From contig NZ_KI273051.1 in assembly GCF_000469545.1 (NCBI RefSeq), positions 62,001 through 126,000 of the forward strand: a DNA stretch of 64,000 nt. Reading direction: 5' to 3'. Source of the DNA: Mitsuokella sp. oral taxon 131 str. W9106 (GTDB lineage: Bacteria; Bacillota; Negativicutes; Selenomonadales; Selenomonadaceae). Positions within the stretch are counted from its first letter, which is position 1. Each line of letters starts with the position of its first letter. Of the stretch, positions 19,586 to 28,627 are shown piece after piece. The position numbers and the translations under genes are program-made. The notes beneath the pieces were generated by a model. The model did no database searches and was not told where the DNA came from. It saw nothing but the letters and a program-made list of their open reading frames with translations.

Positions 19586-21175
19586 ATGGGAGACTGGAAA
19601 GAGCGCTACCTGAACCTCTGGAACAAGTACAGCAAGCGTCAGCGCTACATCATGCTTGGCGCTGCTTTGGCCGTGCTCATTGCCATAGTCGGCGTCAGTG
19701 TGTGGTACGGCAGCAAGCCGGATATGGTGCCTTTGTTCACGAACATGGAGACGAAGGACGCCGGCGAGGTAGCGGCTCAGTTGAAGGAATCGAAAATCGC
19801 GTATGAGGTGCAGGAGAACAAGCAGGGGACGACGATCCTCGTTCCTTCGAAGAATGTTCATACGGCACGTCTCGACCTCGCGACGAAAGGCCTGCCGCAC
19901 GGACAGAAGGGCTTTGAAATCTTTGATGACAGCAAGCTGGGCGTCACGGAATTCCAGAACAAGGTCAATTACTTGCAGGCACTTCAGGGCGAGCTCACGC
20001 GCACGATCGAGCAGATCGATGCCGTCGAGAAGGCACGCGTCCACATCGTCCTGCCGGAGGATAGCCTCTACAAGAAAAACGAGAAGCCTGCGACGGCGTC
20101 GATCATGCTTCGTCTGAAGCCAAACGCAGAACTCACGAAAAAGGAAATCAAGGGCATCGTCAACCTCGCGGCGCACAGCATCCAAGGCTTGCAGCCCGAG
20201 AACATCACGATCGTCGATGAGACGGGCAAGATCCTAAACGATCCCGATGATCAGGATGAGAAGGGCGTCGGCGCACGCACGCTCACACAGCTCGAAATGA
20301 CGAAGAAGGTCCAGGACCGGATCCAGAAGAACGTCCAAAGCCTCCTCGACCAAGCGCTTGGCGAAGGCAAGGCTTACGCGCGCATCAGCGTCGAGCTCGA
20401 CTTCGACGACAGGCAGACGGACAAGCAGACATTCACGCCGGTCGTCGATGACTCCGGCATCGTCCGCAGCCAGCAGGATACGAGCGAGACGTACAGCGGC
20501 ACCTCGACCAATCCAGGAGGTCCTGCCGGCGTGCAGTCGAACGTCCCCGGCTACGTCGCCGGGAACACCAATGCGAACGCCGACTACGAGAAGAAAGAGT
20601 CGACGAAGAACTACGAGATCAACGAGGAGAAACAGAAAGTCGTCTCCTCGCCGGGCTCGATCCGCCGCTTGAACGTCGCCGTCCTCGTCAATGACGACGT
20701 CAGCGGGGCACAGCAGGACAGCATCATGCGCGCCGTCTCAAACGCAGCGGGCATCAATACCGACCGCGGCGATACGATTTCCGTCGAGCCGCTGCCGCTT
20801 TCGACGGAGCTGCGCGACCGCCTCGCAGCAGAGGCGAAAGCCGCAAAGGACAAGGAAGACCGCATTCTCTACATGCAGATTGCAGGCGTTCTCCTGGTGC
20901 TCGCGCTCATCATCGGCGGCATCATGATGTACCGCCGCAAGAAGCAGCAGGAGCGCGAGGCACTCGAAGAGCAGCAGCGCCTTGCCGCACTGGAACAGGA
21001 GCGCGAAGCGGAAGAGCGTGCAGCCGCACTCGAAGCGGGAGAGGTCGACGAGGGGGAACTCACCGAAGAGGAGCAGCGCCATCTCGACGAGAAACAGGCA
21101 CTGCAGGGACTCATCGACCAAAAGCCTGCCGAAGTGGCAATGCTCATCAAGACGTGGCTGTCGGAGGACGAGTAA
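19586..21175 (+). CDS. fliF: Flagellar M-ring protein FliF
   Basis: Builds the MS ring in the inner membrane. 529 residues with a transmembrane helix near residues 22-43 and a second at about 432-452 (LYMQIAGVLLVLALIIGGIM). The periplasmic ring-building domains carry the YscJ-like block (TNMETKDAGEVAAQLKESKI, ARVHIVLPEDSLY) and LNVAVLVNDD. The C-terminal tail (KQALQGLIDQKPAEVAMLIK) is the FliG-binding motif, ending TWLSEDE. fliG starts three bases after the stop. Confidence 0.98.
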   Translation: MGDWKERYLNLWNKYSKRQRYIMLGAALAVLIAIVGVSVWYGSKPDMVPLFTNMETKDAGEVAAQLKESKIAYEVQENKQGTTILVPSKNVHTARLDLATKGLPHGQKGFEIFDDSKLGVTEFQNKVNYLQALQGELTRTIEQIDAVEKARVHIVLPEDSLYKKNEKPATASIMLRLKPNAELTKKEIKGIVNLAAHSIQGLQPENITIVDETGKILNDPDDQDEKGVGARTLTQLEMTKKVQDRIQKNVQSLLDQALGEGKAYARISVELDFDDRQTDKQTFTPVVDDSGIVRSQQDTSETYSGTSTNPGGPAGVQSNVPGYVAGNTNANADYEKKESTKNYEINEEKQKVVSSPGSIRRLNVAVLVNDDVSGAQQDSIMRAVSNAAGINTDRGDTISVEPLPLSTELRDRLAAEAKAAKDKEDRILYMQIAGVLLVLALIIGGIMMYRRKKQQEREALEEQQRLAALEQEREAEERAAALEAGEVDEGELTEEEQRHLDEKQALQGLIDQKPAEVAMLIKTWLSEDE

Positions 21176-21178
21176 GAA

Positions 21179-22204
21179 ATGGCAAAGGATTTATACGGCT
21201 CCAGTTCGGAGCTGAGCATCAGACAGAAGGTCGCCATCCTCTTCATCGCGCTTGGACCGGAATACTCCGCAAAGCTATTCCAGCATATGGACGATGAGGA
21301 AATCGAGGAGATCACGCTTGAGATCGCGAGTCAGAAGCAGGTGTCTGCTGCGCAGAAAGCCGCCGTCGTCAGCGAGTTCTACCAGATGGCGATGGCGAAA
21401 GACTACATCTCGACAGGCGGCCTCGAGTATGCGCAGAGCGTCCTCGAGAAGGCGCTTGGCGCGGAAAAGGCGATGGACATTCTCTCCCGCCTCACGAAGA
21501 GCCTGCAGGTGCGCCCCTTCGACTTCCTGCGGAAGACCGATCCGTCGCAGCTCATCAACTTCATCCAGAACGAGCATCCGCAGACGATCGCCCTCATCAT
21601 GGCTTACCTCGAACCGGATCAGGCGGCTGTCGTTCTCGGCTCGCTTCCCGCAGAGTCGCAGGTCGACGTCTCGAAGCGCATCGCCATCATGGACCGCACC
21701 TCGCCGGAAGTCGTCCGCGACGTCGAACGCGTCTTGGAGCGCAAGCTCTCGTCGCTCGTCTCGCAGGACTTCACGACGGTCGGCGGCATCGATGCCCTCG
21801 TCGAGGTCATCAACCGCGTCGACCGCACGACGGAGAAGTCGATCATCGAGACGCTCGAAGTCGACAACCCCGAGCTCGCCGAAGAGATCAAGCGCCGCAT
21901 GTTCGTGTTCGAGGACGTCGTCCAGATCGACGACCGCTCACTGCAGATGGTCCTGCGCGAGGTCGATCAGAAGGATCTCTCCCTCGCACTCAAGGCGGCG
22001 CCGCAGGAAGTCGCCGACAAGGTATTCAAGAACATGTCGACGCGTGCAGCCGACATGCTCCGCGAAGAGATCGAGTTCATGGGACCGGTCAAGATCCGCG
22101 ACGTCGAGGAAGCACAGCAGAAGATCGTCGCCGTCATCCGTACACTGGAGGAGAAAGGCGAGATCGTCATTTCGCGTGGAAATGGGGACGAGATGATTGT
22201 CTAA
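21179..22204 (+). CDS. fliG: Flagellar motor switch protein FliG
   Basis: Rotor torque-generating protein, 341 residues with N, middle and C domains. Recognisable are KVAILFIALGPEYSAKLF, the middle-domain ENEHPQTIALIM-like FIQNEHPQTIALIMAYLEPD, the hydrophobic patch EEIKRRMFVFEDVVQIDDRS and the charged torque helix MSTRAADMLREEIEFMGPVK. The 3' end overlaps fliH by eight bases. Confidence 0.98.
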   Translation: MAKDLYGSSSELSIRQKVAILFIALGPEYSAKLFQHMDDEEIEEITLEIASQKQVSAAQKAAVVSEFYQMAMAKDYISTGGLEYAQSVLEKALGAEKAMDILSRLTKSLQVRPFDFLRKTDPSQLINFIQNEHPQTIALIMAYLEPDQAAVVLGSLPAESQVDVSKRIAIMDRTSPEVVRDVERVLERKLSSLVSQDFTTVGGIDALVEVINRVDRTTEKSIIETLEVDNPELAEEIKRRMFVFEDVVQIDDRSLQMVLREVDQKDLSLALKAAPQEVADKVFKNMSTRAADMLREEIEFMGPVKIRDVEEAQQKIVAVIRTLEEKGEIVISRGNGDEMIV

Positions 22205-22982
22205 GGTTATCAAGGCAGCCATTTGGAACGACGAGGCATGCTCCATTGAGGCACCGCCGCCTCCACCCCCGCCGCAGGATGCGGTGCCTGTGCTCGATGC
22301 AGGGGCGCAGGCGCGCATGATGGCGGAAATCCGCGCCAAGGAAGACCGCGCGAACGAGATGCTCAAGAATGCACAGATTCGCGCGCAGATCCTCAAGCAG
22401 GAGGCGCAGGCCGAATGCGAGCAGATGAAGAAGACCGTCGCGCATGAGATCGACGCGGAGCGCGAGGAAGCGCAGAAGGAGGGGCATGAGGAAGGGCTAA
22501 GGATCGGACGCGAGGAAGGCGAAAAGCTCGTTCGCGAAGAGATGGAAGACTTCATCAAGAAGACGAACGAGAAAGCGGAAAAGACGCTTCGCGACGCGCA
22601 GGCTGCGACGCGCGACTACGTCCAGCGCGCGGAGGAAGACATTGTCTCGCTCGCGATGGCGGCAGTCGAAAAGATCCTGCCACAGCACTTCATCGACGTG
22701 CCGCAGGTCGTCCTGCCGCTCGTGCGCGAGGCACTCCTGAAGGTCAAGGATCAAAAGGAGCTCACGGTTCGCGTCGCACCCGATGCCTACGACCTCGTGC
22801 TCATGGCGCGCGATGAGCTGCGCAGCGTCCTCATCGGGGCAAATGCGGAGCTCTTCGTCGAATCGGACGAGAGCCTGCGCCCCGGCGACTGCGTCATTGA
22901 GACGCCGAACGGCAGTGTCGATGCGCGCCTTGCGACGCAGATCGAGCTCGTCCGTCAGGCGGTCAAGGAAGTTATGCTATGA
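22197..22982 (+). CDS. fliH: Flagellar assembly protein FliH
   Basis: Regulates the FliI ATPase and links it to the C ring. 261 residues. A proline run near residues 20-30 (PPPPPPQDAVP) is followed by a charged coiled coil with the FliH GxxxG-like stretch GHEEGLRIGREEGEKL. The C-terminal domain (DIVSLAMAAVEKILPQ, KDQKELTVRVAPDAYDLV) binds FliI. TTG 22197 lies within the fliG end. Its stop overlaps fliI. Confidence 0.93.
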   Translation: MSKVIKAAIWNDEACSIEAPPPPPPPQDAVPVLDAGAQARMMAEIRAKEDRANEMLKNAQIRAQILKQEAQAECEQMKKTVAHEIDAEREEAQKEGHEEGLRIGREEGEKLVREEMEDFIKKTNEKAEKTLRDAQAATRDYVQRAEEDIVSLAMAAVEKILPQHFIDVPQVVLPLVREALLKVKDQKELTVRVAPDAYDLVLMARDELRSVLIGANAELFVESDESLRPGDCVIETPNGSVDARLATQIELVRQAVKEVML

Positions 22983-24322
22983 TGGACGAATACGTACCGG
23001 GAGAGCCGTTTCGCGTCAACGTGAAAAAATTCAAGGACGCGATCCGCGCGGCTTCCTCTGTCAAGCTCACGGGCAAGGTCACGCAGGTCATCGGGCTCGT
23101 CATCGAGTCGCAGGGACCGACGGTCAGCGTCGGCGAGCTCTGCTACGTGAGCTCGCATTTTTCGAATGTGCCGCCCGTTCCGGCGGAGGTCGTCGGCTTC
23201 CGCGAGGGCTACGTCATGCTCATGCCCGTCGGCGAGATGCAGGGCATCGGCCCTGGCTGTGAAGTCGTCTCCGCACAGAAAACGCTCAAAGTCAAAGTCG
23301 GCGATGAGCTGCTAGGGCGTGTGCTCGACGGGCTCGGCAATCCGATGGACGGCAAGGGTCCGATCCTCTCGCATACCGAATACCCGCTGCAGGCACCGCC
23401 GCCCGACCCGCTCGAACGCCCGCGCATCCACGAGAACCTCTACGTCGGCGTCCGCGCCATCGATGGGCTGATCACGATGGGCGACGGGCAGCGCATCGGC
23501 ATCATGGCGGGCTCAGGCGTCGGCAAGTCGACGCTGCTCTCGATGATCGCGCGCAATACCGAAGCGGATATCAGTGTCATTGCACTCGTCGGCGAACGCG
23601 GGCGCGAGGTGCGCGACTTCATCGAGCGCGACCTCGGCGAAGAGGGCATGAAGCGCTCCGTCGTCGTCGTGGCGACGAGCGACCAACCTGCTCTCGTGCG
23701 CATCAAGGGCGCGATGACGGCAACGGCGATCGCTGAATACTTCCGTGACCAGGGACGCAGGGTCGTCCTCATGATGGATTCCGTCACGCGCTTTGCGATG
23801 GCACAGCGCGAGGTCGGGCTCACGATCGGCGAGCCGCCGGCGACGCGCGGCTACACGCCGTCCGTATTCGCGATGCTGCCGCGTCTCTTGGAGCGCGCAG
23901 GCACGAGCGCGAAGGGCTCGATCACGGGCATCTACACCGTGCTTGTCGACGGTGACGACATGAACGAGCCGATCGCAGACGCCGTGCGAAGCATCCTCGA
24001 CGGACACATCGTGCTCTCGCGTCACATCGCGGCGCAGAACCACTTCCCCGCGATCGATGTCATGACAAGCGTCAGCCGTGTCATGAATGAAGTCGTGTCC
24101 CCCGAACACCTCAGGGCAGCGCAGCAGATGCGGCAGCTCATGGCAGTCTACCGCGACGCCGAGGATCTCATCCACATCGGCGCTTATGTGAAGGGATCGA
24201 GCGCGAAGATCGATGAAGCGATCGCGAAGATCGACGGCATCAACGAATTCCTCTGCCAAGGCATCTACGAAGCCGACGGCTACGAGGAGACGGAACGGAA
24301 GCTCGTCGGGATTTCCGGCTAA
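22979..24322 (+). CDS. fliI: Flagellum-specific ATP synthase FliI
   Basis: Hexameric ATPase of the flagellar export apparatus. 447 residues; Walker A GIMAGSGVGKSTLLSMIAR (about residues 174-190), Walker B VVLMMDSVTRFAMAQREVGL and EPPATRGYTPSVFAMLPRLL are family signatures, as is IYTVLVDGDDMNEPIAD. ATG 22979 overlaps the fliH stop (ATGA); an ATG immediately after is an equal alternative. Confidence 0.98.
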   Translation: MMDEYVPGEPFRVNVKKFKDAIRAASSVKLTGKVTQVIGLVIESQGPTVSVGELCYVSSHFSNVPPVPAEVVGFREGYVMLMPVGEMQGIGPGCEVVSAQKTLKVKVGDELLGRVLDGLGNPMDGKGPILSHTEYPLQAPPPDPLERPRIHENLYVGVRAIDGLITMGDGQRIGIMAGSGVGKSTLLSMIARNTEADISVIALVGERGREVRDFIERDLGEEGMKRSVVVVATSDQPALVRIKGAMTATAIAEYFRDQGRRVVLMMDSVTRFAMAQREVGLTIGEPPATRGYTPSVFAMLPRLLERAGTSAKGSITGIYTVLVDGDDMNEPIADAVRSILDGHIVLSRHIAAQNHFPAIDVMTSVSRVMNEVVSPEHLRAAQQMRQLMAVYRDAEDLIHIGAYVKGSSAKIDEAIAKIDGINEFLCQGIYEADGYEETERKLVGISG

Positions 24323-24358
24323 GGGCGTTTAGGCGAATGGCAATGGAGCGTATTTCTC

Positions 24359-24826
24359 GTGAAAAAGTTCAAATTTCAGCTTGAGACGCTGCTTAAGGTC
24401 ACGCGCATGAAAAAAGAGGATATCGAGATGCAGTTCGCCGAGCTCTCGCGCAAGCTTGAGGATCAGCGCAGGCACAAGGAGATGCTCCTGAAGGAACTCC
24501 AGCAGTGGCAGCGCGACTACGAAGCGATCTCGCGCGAGGGCAAGCGCGTGACCGTTTTGCGCCTCATGCAGTTCAACCAGTTCTTCGCGTGGAAGCGCGA
24601 GCAGATCGAACTGCAAAATACCATGATCCTCCACACGAAGGGCCAGCGCCAGAAGAAACGAAAAGAACTCATGGAAGCCATGAGCTACCTAAAGAGCATC
24701 GAGCAGCTTCGTGGGAAACGCTTTCAGGAATACAGGGAGGAAGCGTTCCGCGAGGAGCAGAAAGTGCTCGATGAGATCGGCCTGCAGCTTACGATGCGGG
24801 CGAGGAAAGCAGGGGAGACGCTATGA
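24359..24826 (+). CDS. fliJ: Flagellar export chaperone FliJ
   Basis: Coiled-coil stalk/escort protein of the export ATPase. 155 residues, almost wholly helical and charged, beginning KKFKFQLETLLKVTRMKKED as FliJ proteins do. The start is GTG at 24359 with GGAG ten bases before. Placed directly after fliI and overlapping the next gene by four bases. Confidence 0.92.
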   Translation: MKKFKFQLETLLKVTRMKKEDIEMQFAELSRKLEDQRRHKEMLLKELQQWQRDYEAISREGKRVTVLRLMQFNQFFAWKREQIELQNTMILHTKGQRQKKRKELMEAMSYLKSIEQLRGKRFQEYREEAFREEQKVLDEIGLQLTMRARKAGETL

Positions 24827-25428
24827 TAGACTTTGCTGGGATTCGACAGGTTCAAATGCGCATCGCCGCGATACAGGAGCAGTTCGGCGTGCCGGGTATG
24901 CCGTTCCAAAGGAAGCTGGACAGCGAGATCGAGAAAGCGAGGGGCGTGCGCGGTGCAGATGCAGCAGCGGCGCACCGCGATGCGGCGCAGGACGCCGCCC
25001 CTAAGGCACTGCGGGCGGCGGGCGCGAAGGGCACGACGGAAGCTCTTCCGATCGCCGACAAGCCGCTTGCTGACCTCGTGCGCGAAGCGTCGGCGAAGTT
25101 CGGCGTCGACCCGAAGCTCGTCTCCGCCGTCGCAGAAGTCGAGTCTGGCGGCAACCAGAATGCCGTTTCGGGCGCAGGCGCCGTCGGCGTCATGCAGCTC
25201 ATGCCGGAGACGGCAGCAGGGCTCGGCGTCAACCCTTACGACGAAAGGGAGAACGTCGAGGGCGGCGCGAAGTATATCAAAGAGATGCTCGATACCTTCG
25301 GCGGCGACGTGAAAAAGGCCGTCGCCGCGTACAACGCGGGGCCGCAGGCCGTCAAGGACTACGGCGGCGTTCCGCCGTACCGCGAGACGCAGAACTACGT
25401 CAACAAGGTGCTCGACATTTATCAGTAA
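24823..25428 (+). CDS. Lytic transglycosylase (SLT domain) within the flagellar operon
   Basis: Cleaves peptidoglycan, probably to open the wall for the rod. 201 residues: an N-terminal FliJ-adjacent helical part and Ala-rich linker, then an SLT/goose-lysozyme domain from about residue 85. Motifs are VDPKLVSAVAEVESGGNQNA (catalytic Glu in VESGG), AVGVMQLMPETAAGLGV, YDERENVEGGAKYI and AVAAYNAGPQAV. No signal peptide is visible, so it may be exported by the flagellar apparatus. ATG overlaps the fliJ stop. The role in rod passage is inferred from position. Confidence 0.92.
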   Translation: MIDFAGIRQVQMRIAAIQEQFGVPGMPFQRKLDSEIEKARGVRGADAAAAHRDAAQDAAPKALRAAGAKGTTEALPIADKPLADLVREASAKFGVDPKLVSAVAEVESGGNQNAVSGAGAVGVMQLMPETAAGLGVNPYDERENVEGGAKYIKEMLDTFGGDVKKAVAAYNAGPQAVKDYGGVPPYRETQNYVNKVLDIYQ

Positions 25429-25469
25429 GCCGTATGGATGCGATAACGTAGCAGGGCAGGAGGAATACG

Positions 25470-26111
25470 ATGGACGAAGAACAGGAAAGCGGCAAGGGAA
25501 AGAAGATCGTCAAGGTCGTATTGATCTTGTTCCTTCTGCTCGTGCTCATAATCGGCGGATTTGCGATCGGCATCTACCTGCGCATATTCGACGCGCAGGC
25601 GGCAAATAAATCGCTCGGTCTCTACAAGCTTCCGATCATCGGCGAATACTTCGTAAAGCCTGCCCCGACGCAGGACGAGATGGAGAACCAGCCGATCGAG
25701 GACGCAAGGCCCGAAGCGAAGGACAAGAAAGACAAGTCCAAGAAGCTCACGCTCACGAAGGAAGAGATCGAGAAACAGATGAAGGAGCGCGAGGCGGCGG
25801 AAAAAAAGCGCGTCTCGAAGCTCGCGCGCCTCTACAATCAGATGAAGCCGAAGGATGCGGCGGCAGCGATGGATCCATTGGACGACGACCTTATCCTGCT
25901 CATCCTGCAGCGCATGGACGAGAGCAACGCGGCGAAGGTTCTCACGCAGTTTGAGCCGCAAAAGACGGCGCGCCTCACGCAGATGCTTTATGAGGGAACG
26001 AAAAAGCGCGTGCTCACGGCAGCCGACATCGAAAAGCAGATGCAGGAGGAACAAGCGGCGGAAAACGGCGGCGCCGGGCAGGACGCATCCGCCAGTGCAC
26101 AGAACCAATAA
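25470..26111 (+). CDS. MotE-like / FlbB (YlxF) membrane protein
   Basis: 213 residues: short cytoplasmic start, one transmembrane helix at about residues 14-36 (VVLILFLLLVLIIGGFAIGI), a Lys/Glu-rich coiled coil, then an MgtE-N/MotE-like domain with RLYNQMKPKDAAAAMDPLDD and LLILQRMDESNAAKVLTQFE. It occupies the ylxF place before fliK. Related proteins chaperone or stabilise stator components in the periplasm; that role is inferred. A terminator follows eight bases after the stop. Confidence 0.85.
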   Translation: MDEEQESGKGKKIVKVVLILFLLLVLIIGGFAIGIYLRIFDAQAANKSLGLYKLPIIGEYFVKPAPTQDEMENQPIEDARPEAKDKKDKSKKLTLTKEEIEKQMKEREAAEKKRVSKLARLYNQMKPKDAAAAMDPLDDDLILLILQRMDESNAAKVLTQFEPQKTARLTQMLYEGTKKRVLTAADIEKQMQEEQAAENGGAGQDASASAQNQ

Positions 26112-26118
26112 GGAACCG

Positions 26119-26155
26119 AAGCACGGCATGGCATAGCTCCATGCCGTGCTTTTTC
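26119..26155 (+). terminator. Intrinsic terminator splitting the flagellar locus before fliK
   Basis: GCACGGCATGG / CCATGCCGTGC stem with a seven-base loop followed by TTTTTCTTTTT. The flgB-to-MotE-like transcript should largely end here. Confidence 0.93.
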
Positions 26156-26182
26156 TTTTTGAGAAAACGCGTAACTTTTATT

Positions 26183-26209
26183 TAAGGAATGGTTGGATTC
26201 ATCCGATAA
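26183..26209 (+). promoter_or_regulatory. Sigma-28 (FliA/SigD)-type promoter of fliK
   Basis: TAAGGAAT - 11 bases - TCCGATAA. The -10 matches the sigma-28 consensus GCCGATAA in seven of eight positions, and the spacer is exact. It lies between the terminator and the fliK ribosome-binding site (AAGGGAGGTGA). It shares the TAAG..AT-N11-..CGATA form with the promoter at 3087. Confidence 0.75.
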
Positions 26210-26231
26210 CATAATGAAGGGAGGTGAGAGC

Positions 26232-27980
26232 ATGGAACATACAATTCAGCCCACGCAGGCACAGGCAGGGGCAAGCGCGAACGGGCAGGCGCCGAAACCT
26301 GCTGCGCGGGCGATGGGCACTGGCGTGAAAGCTAGCACCGACCAAAGCTTTGACGCGGCGATGAGCCGCGCACGGAGCAGCCGCATGGATACGAAGGATG
26401 TGAAGGATGCCAAGGCTGACCGGACGGACAGGGACGTAAAGGCAGCGAAGGACGACGCGGCAGCAAGCAATGTGAAGTCCGCCGCGAGAAGCAAGGACTC
26501 AGGCCCATCCGATGCAGCAGACGCAGCAGAGGACGCGGTCGCAACGGAAGCCGCTGCCATGGTGCAGGGCGCAAGGACCGAAGAGAAGCCGAAGGCGGCA
26601 GAGGACGGATCCGATCCGCCTGCCGCAGCAGGCGATCTGCAGGATGCGGCGGCAAAGGCCGCAGCGCCGCAGGCAGGCCTTCAAAGCCTCATGCCGCAGG
26701 ATGCCGCAGCACAGGCGAAGAGCCAGGATTTCCTCGCCATGCTTTCCGGGCAGCAGCTCAAAAACGCGGGCAAGCAGGAGGCGCAGGGAAAAGCAGTCCC
26801 AGCCTGGATGCAGCCCGTGAAAGGGCAGGCACAGGAGACGCCGTCCGTGCAAGCGGCAACGCCGCTTGAAGCAGGACTCGCGCAGGCGGGCGAGACGGTC
26901 GATGCGCTCCTACAGCCCATGCCGAACGCCGCACCGCATGTCGCCGTACAGGCGAGCACCATGCAGACCGCTTCAGCAGAAGGCGAAGCGGTGCAGGCAC
27001 AGCCTGCCGCAGCGATGGTCACGGGCGTGGCCGTCGAACCGGATGCGCAGGGCATGGCAGCGCAGGCGGCAACGCCGCTTCAGGCTGCGCAGCAAAACGC
27101 TGCTCAGCACGCTGCAGCACCGATCCAGCAAGCCGGGAAGGCGAGCGAGCAGGGCGCAGGCACTGAGGTGCAGCAGCCCGCACAAAGCGTGCAGCAGAGT
27201 GCCGCACCGATCGCGCCCGCCCCGCAGGCCGCAAAGGATGGCGGACAGGGAGCGGGCAAGGAGAGCCAGCAGGACAGAAGCCAGGACCAGCAGGGCGGTG
27301 CGCCTGCACAGGCAGCACCTGAAAAAGCGAAACGCGATGCGGCTCCCATGGATCGGAGCGGCGCACAGAGCGCAGACGCGCCGGCGCAGGTGCAGCCTCG
27401 GACGAGCACGGCGGTCGCGCCGAGCGCATTCCAGCAGACGCTCCACGAAAGCATCATGGGCACGCGGCAGGCACCGCCGCAACAGCCGCAGGCAGACTAC
27501 GATATCCCGCGTCAGATCGTCGATCAGGCACGTCTCATCCGCCGTGCGGCGGATACGGAAATGGTCATCAAGCTGAAGCCGGAACACCTCGGCGAGCTTA
27601 CGCTTAGGATTTCCGTTTCGGAAGGCGGCGCGGTAAGCGCCTCGTTCCACAGCCCGCATGCGGAGGTACGCGCCGCGATCGAGAATTCGCTCGTGCAGCT
27701 CCGGCAGGATCTCAACAACCAGGGCATCAAGGTCGACAACGTCGAAGTATTCTCCGGCATGAGCGATCAACTTCCGCAGGGGCAAGGCGGACAGGCATAC
27801 CAGGATCCGCAGGGACACGCAGGCAGCGGCGCGCAAAGCAGCCAAGGCCATGGCATGGATGCCGAGAACTACGCAGACGAAGCCGATGCACTCGCAGCGG
27901 CAGCAGCCGCACAGGCATTGGGCGCGGATCGTGCGCAGGCACCGCACGGCCTGACGCAGGGCGTAGACTATCGAATCTGA
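26232..27980 (+). CDS. fliK: Flagellar hook-length control protein FliK
   Basis: Secreted molecular ruler that stops hook growth and switches export specificity. About 582 residues, long for the family. The first 430 residues are low-complexity Ala/Gln/Pro/Asp-rich sequence. The conserved Flg_hook domain is at about residues 435-520 (MVIKLKPEHLGELTLRISVS, EVRAAIENSLVQLRQDLNNQ, GIKVDNVEVFSG). ATG 26232 is used because the promoter and a strong ribosome-binding site lie just before; an in-frame ATG at 26193 would overlap the promoter. Confidence 0.92.
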   Translation: MEHTIQPTQAQAGASANGQAPKPAARAMGTGVKASTDQSFDAAMSRARSSRMDTKDVKDAKADRTDRDVKAAKDDAAASNVKSAARSKDSGPSDAADAAEDAVATEAAAMVQGARTEEKPKAAEDGSDPPAAAGDLQDAAAKAAAPQAGLQSLMPQDAAAQAKSQDFLAMLSGQQLKNAGKQEAQGKAVPAWMQPVKGQAQETPSVQAATPLEAGLAQAGETVDALLQPMPNAAPHVAVQASTMQTASAEGEAVQAQPAAAMVTGVAVEPDAQGMAAQAATPLQAAQQNAAQHAAAPIQQAGKASEQGAGTEVQQPAQSVQQSAAPIAPAPQAAKDGGQGAGKESQQDRSQDQQGGAPAQAAPEKAKRDAAPMDRSGAQSADAPAQVQPRTSTAVAPSAFQQTLHESIMGTRQAPPQQPQADYDIPRQIVDQARLIRRAADTEMVIKLKPEHLGELTLRISVSEGGAVSASFHSPHAEVRAAIENSLVQLRQDLNNQGIKVDNVEVFSGMSDQLPQGQGGQAYQDPQGHAGSGAQSSQGHGMDAENYADEADALAAAAAAQALGADRAQAPHGLTQGVDYRI

Positions 27981-28007
27981 GTCCAAGAGCAAGATAAGGA
28001 GGCAGCT

Positions 28008-28595
28008 ATGCCAAATTCACTCAACACGATCACGGTAAACGGCGTCACCTACGATGCCGAGACTTACGGCAAGATGAACATGCAGGGCGCGTCGGCAAAT
28101 GCCGCGAGTGCAGCAAGCATCACGAATGCCGCGAAGAAGAACGCGCTCGGCAAGGACGCATTCCTGCAGCTTCTCGTCACGCAGATGCAGTATCAGGATC
28201 CGCTTGACCCGCAGGACAACAGCCAGTACCTGTCGCAGCTCGCGCAGTTCTCGGCACTCGAGCAGATGACGAATGTCTCGGAAGGCCTCTCGAAGGTCTC
28301 GAGCCTCGTCGGCAACATCGATACGTCCGTGCTCGTCGGACAGCTCAGCACGATGATCGGCAAGGAAGTCCAGTGGACGAAGGTCACGAACGTCCTGGAC
28401 GGGGACGGCAAGGCGGTCCTCGACGCGGCGGGAAGGCCGAAGACATCGAAAGAAGTATTCGAAGGCAGGATCAAAGGCGTCAGCATTTCGGACGGACAGC
28501 CGTCGATCGTGGCCGAGTCCGGCGGGAAGTCGTACAAGGTCAGGATCAGCGACCTCGACCGCATCGGGCAGGGCATGACGGCGCCTGCCCCCTGA
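28008..28595 (+). CDS. flgD: Basal-body rod modification protein FlgD (hook cap)
   Basis: Scaffold for hook polymerisation. 195 residues; the N-terminal signature LGKDAFLQLLVTQMQYQDPL and DNSQYLSQLAQFSALEQMTN is diagnostic. The C-terminal part, with a KEVFEGRIKGVSI core, is shorter than the full two-domain FlgD of Proteobacteria, as usual in Firmicutes. AAGGAGG precedes the start. Confidence 0.96.
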   Translation: MPNSLNTITVNGVTYDAETYGKMNMQGASANAASAASITNAAKKNALGKDAFLQLLVTQMQYQDPLDPQDNSQYLSQLAQFSALEQMTNVSEGLSKVSSLVGNIDTSVLVGQLSTMIGKEVQWTKVTNVLDGDGKAVLDAAGRPKTSKEVFEGRIKGVSISDGQPSIVAESGGKSYKVRISDLDRIGQGMTAPAP

Positions 28596-28627
28596 CAACA
28601 GCATAACCGAATGGAAAGGAGCAGAAC

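Noticed and set aside
26250-27480. Low-complexity Ala/Gln/Asp region of FliK as a separate repetitive or mobile element
   Set aside because: It is one continuous reading frame with the conserved FliK C-terminus, and such long disordered rulers are normal for FliK.
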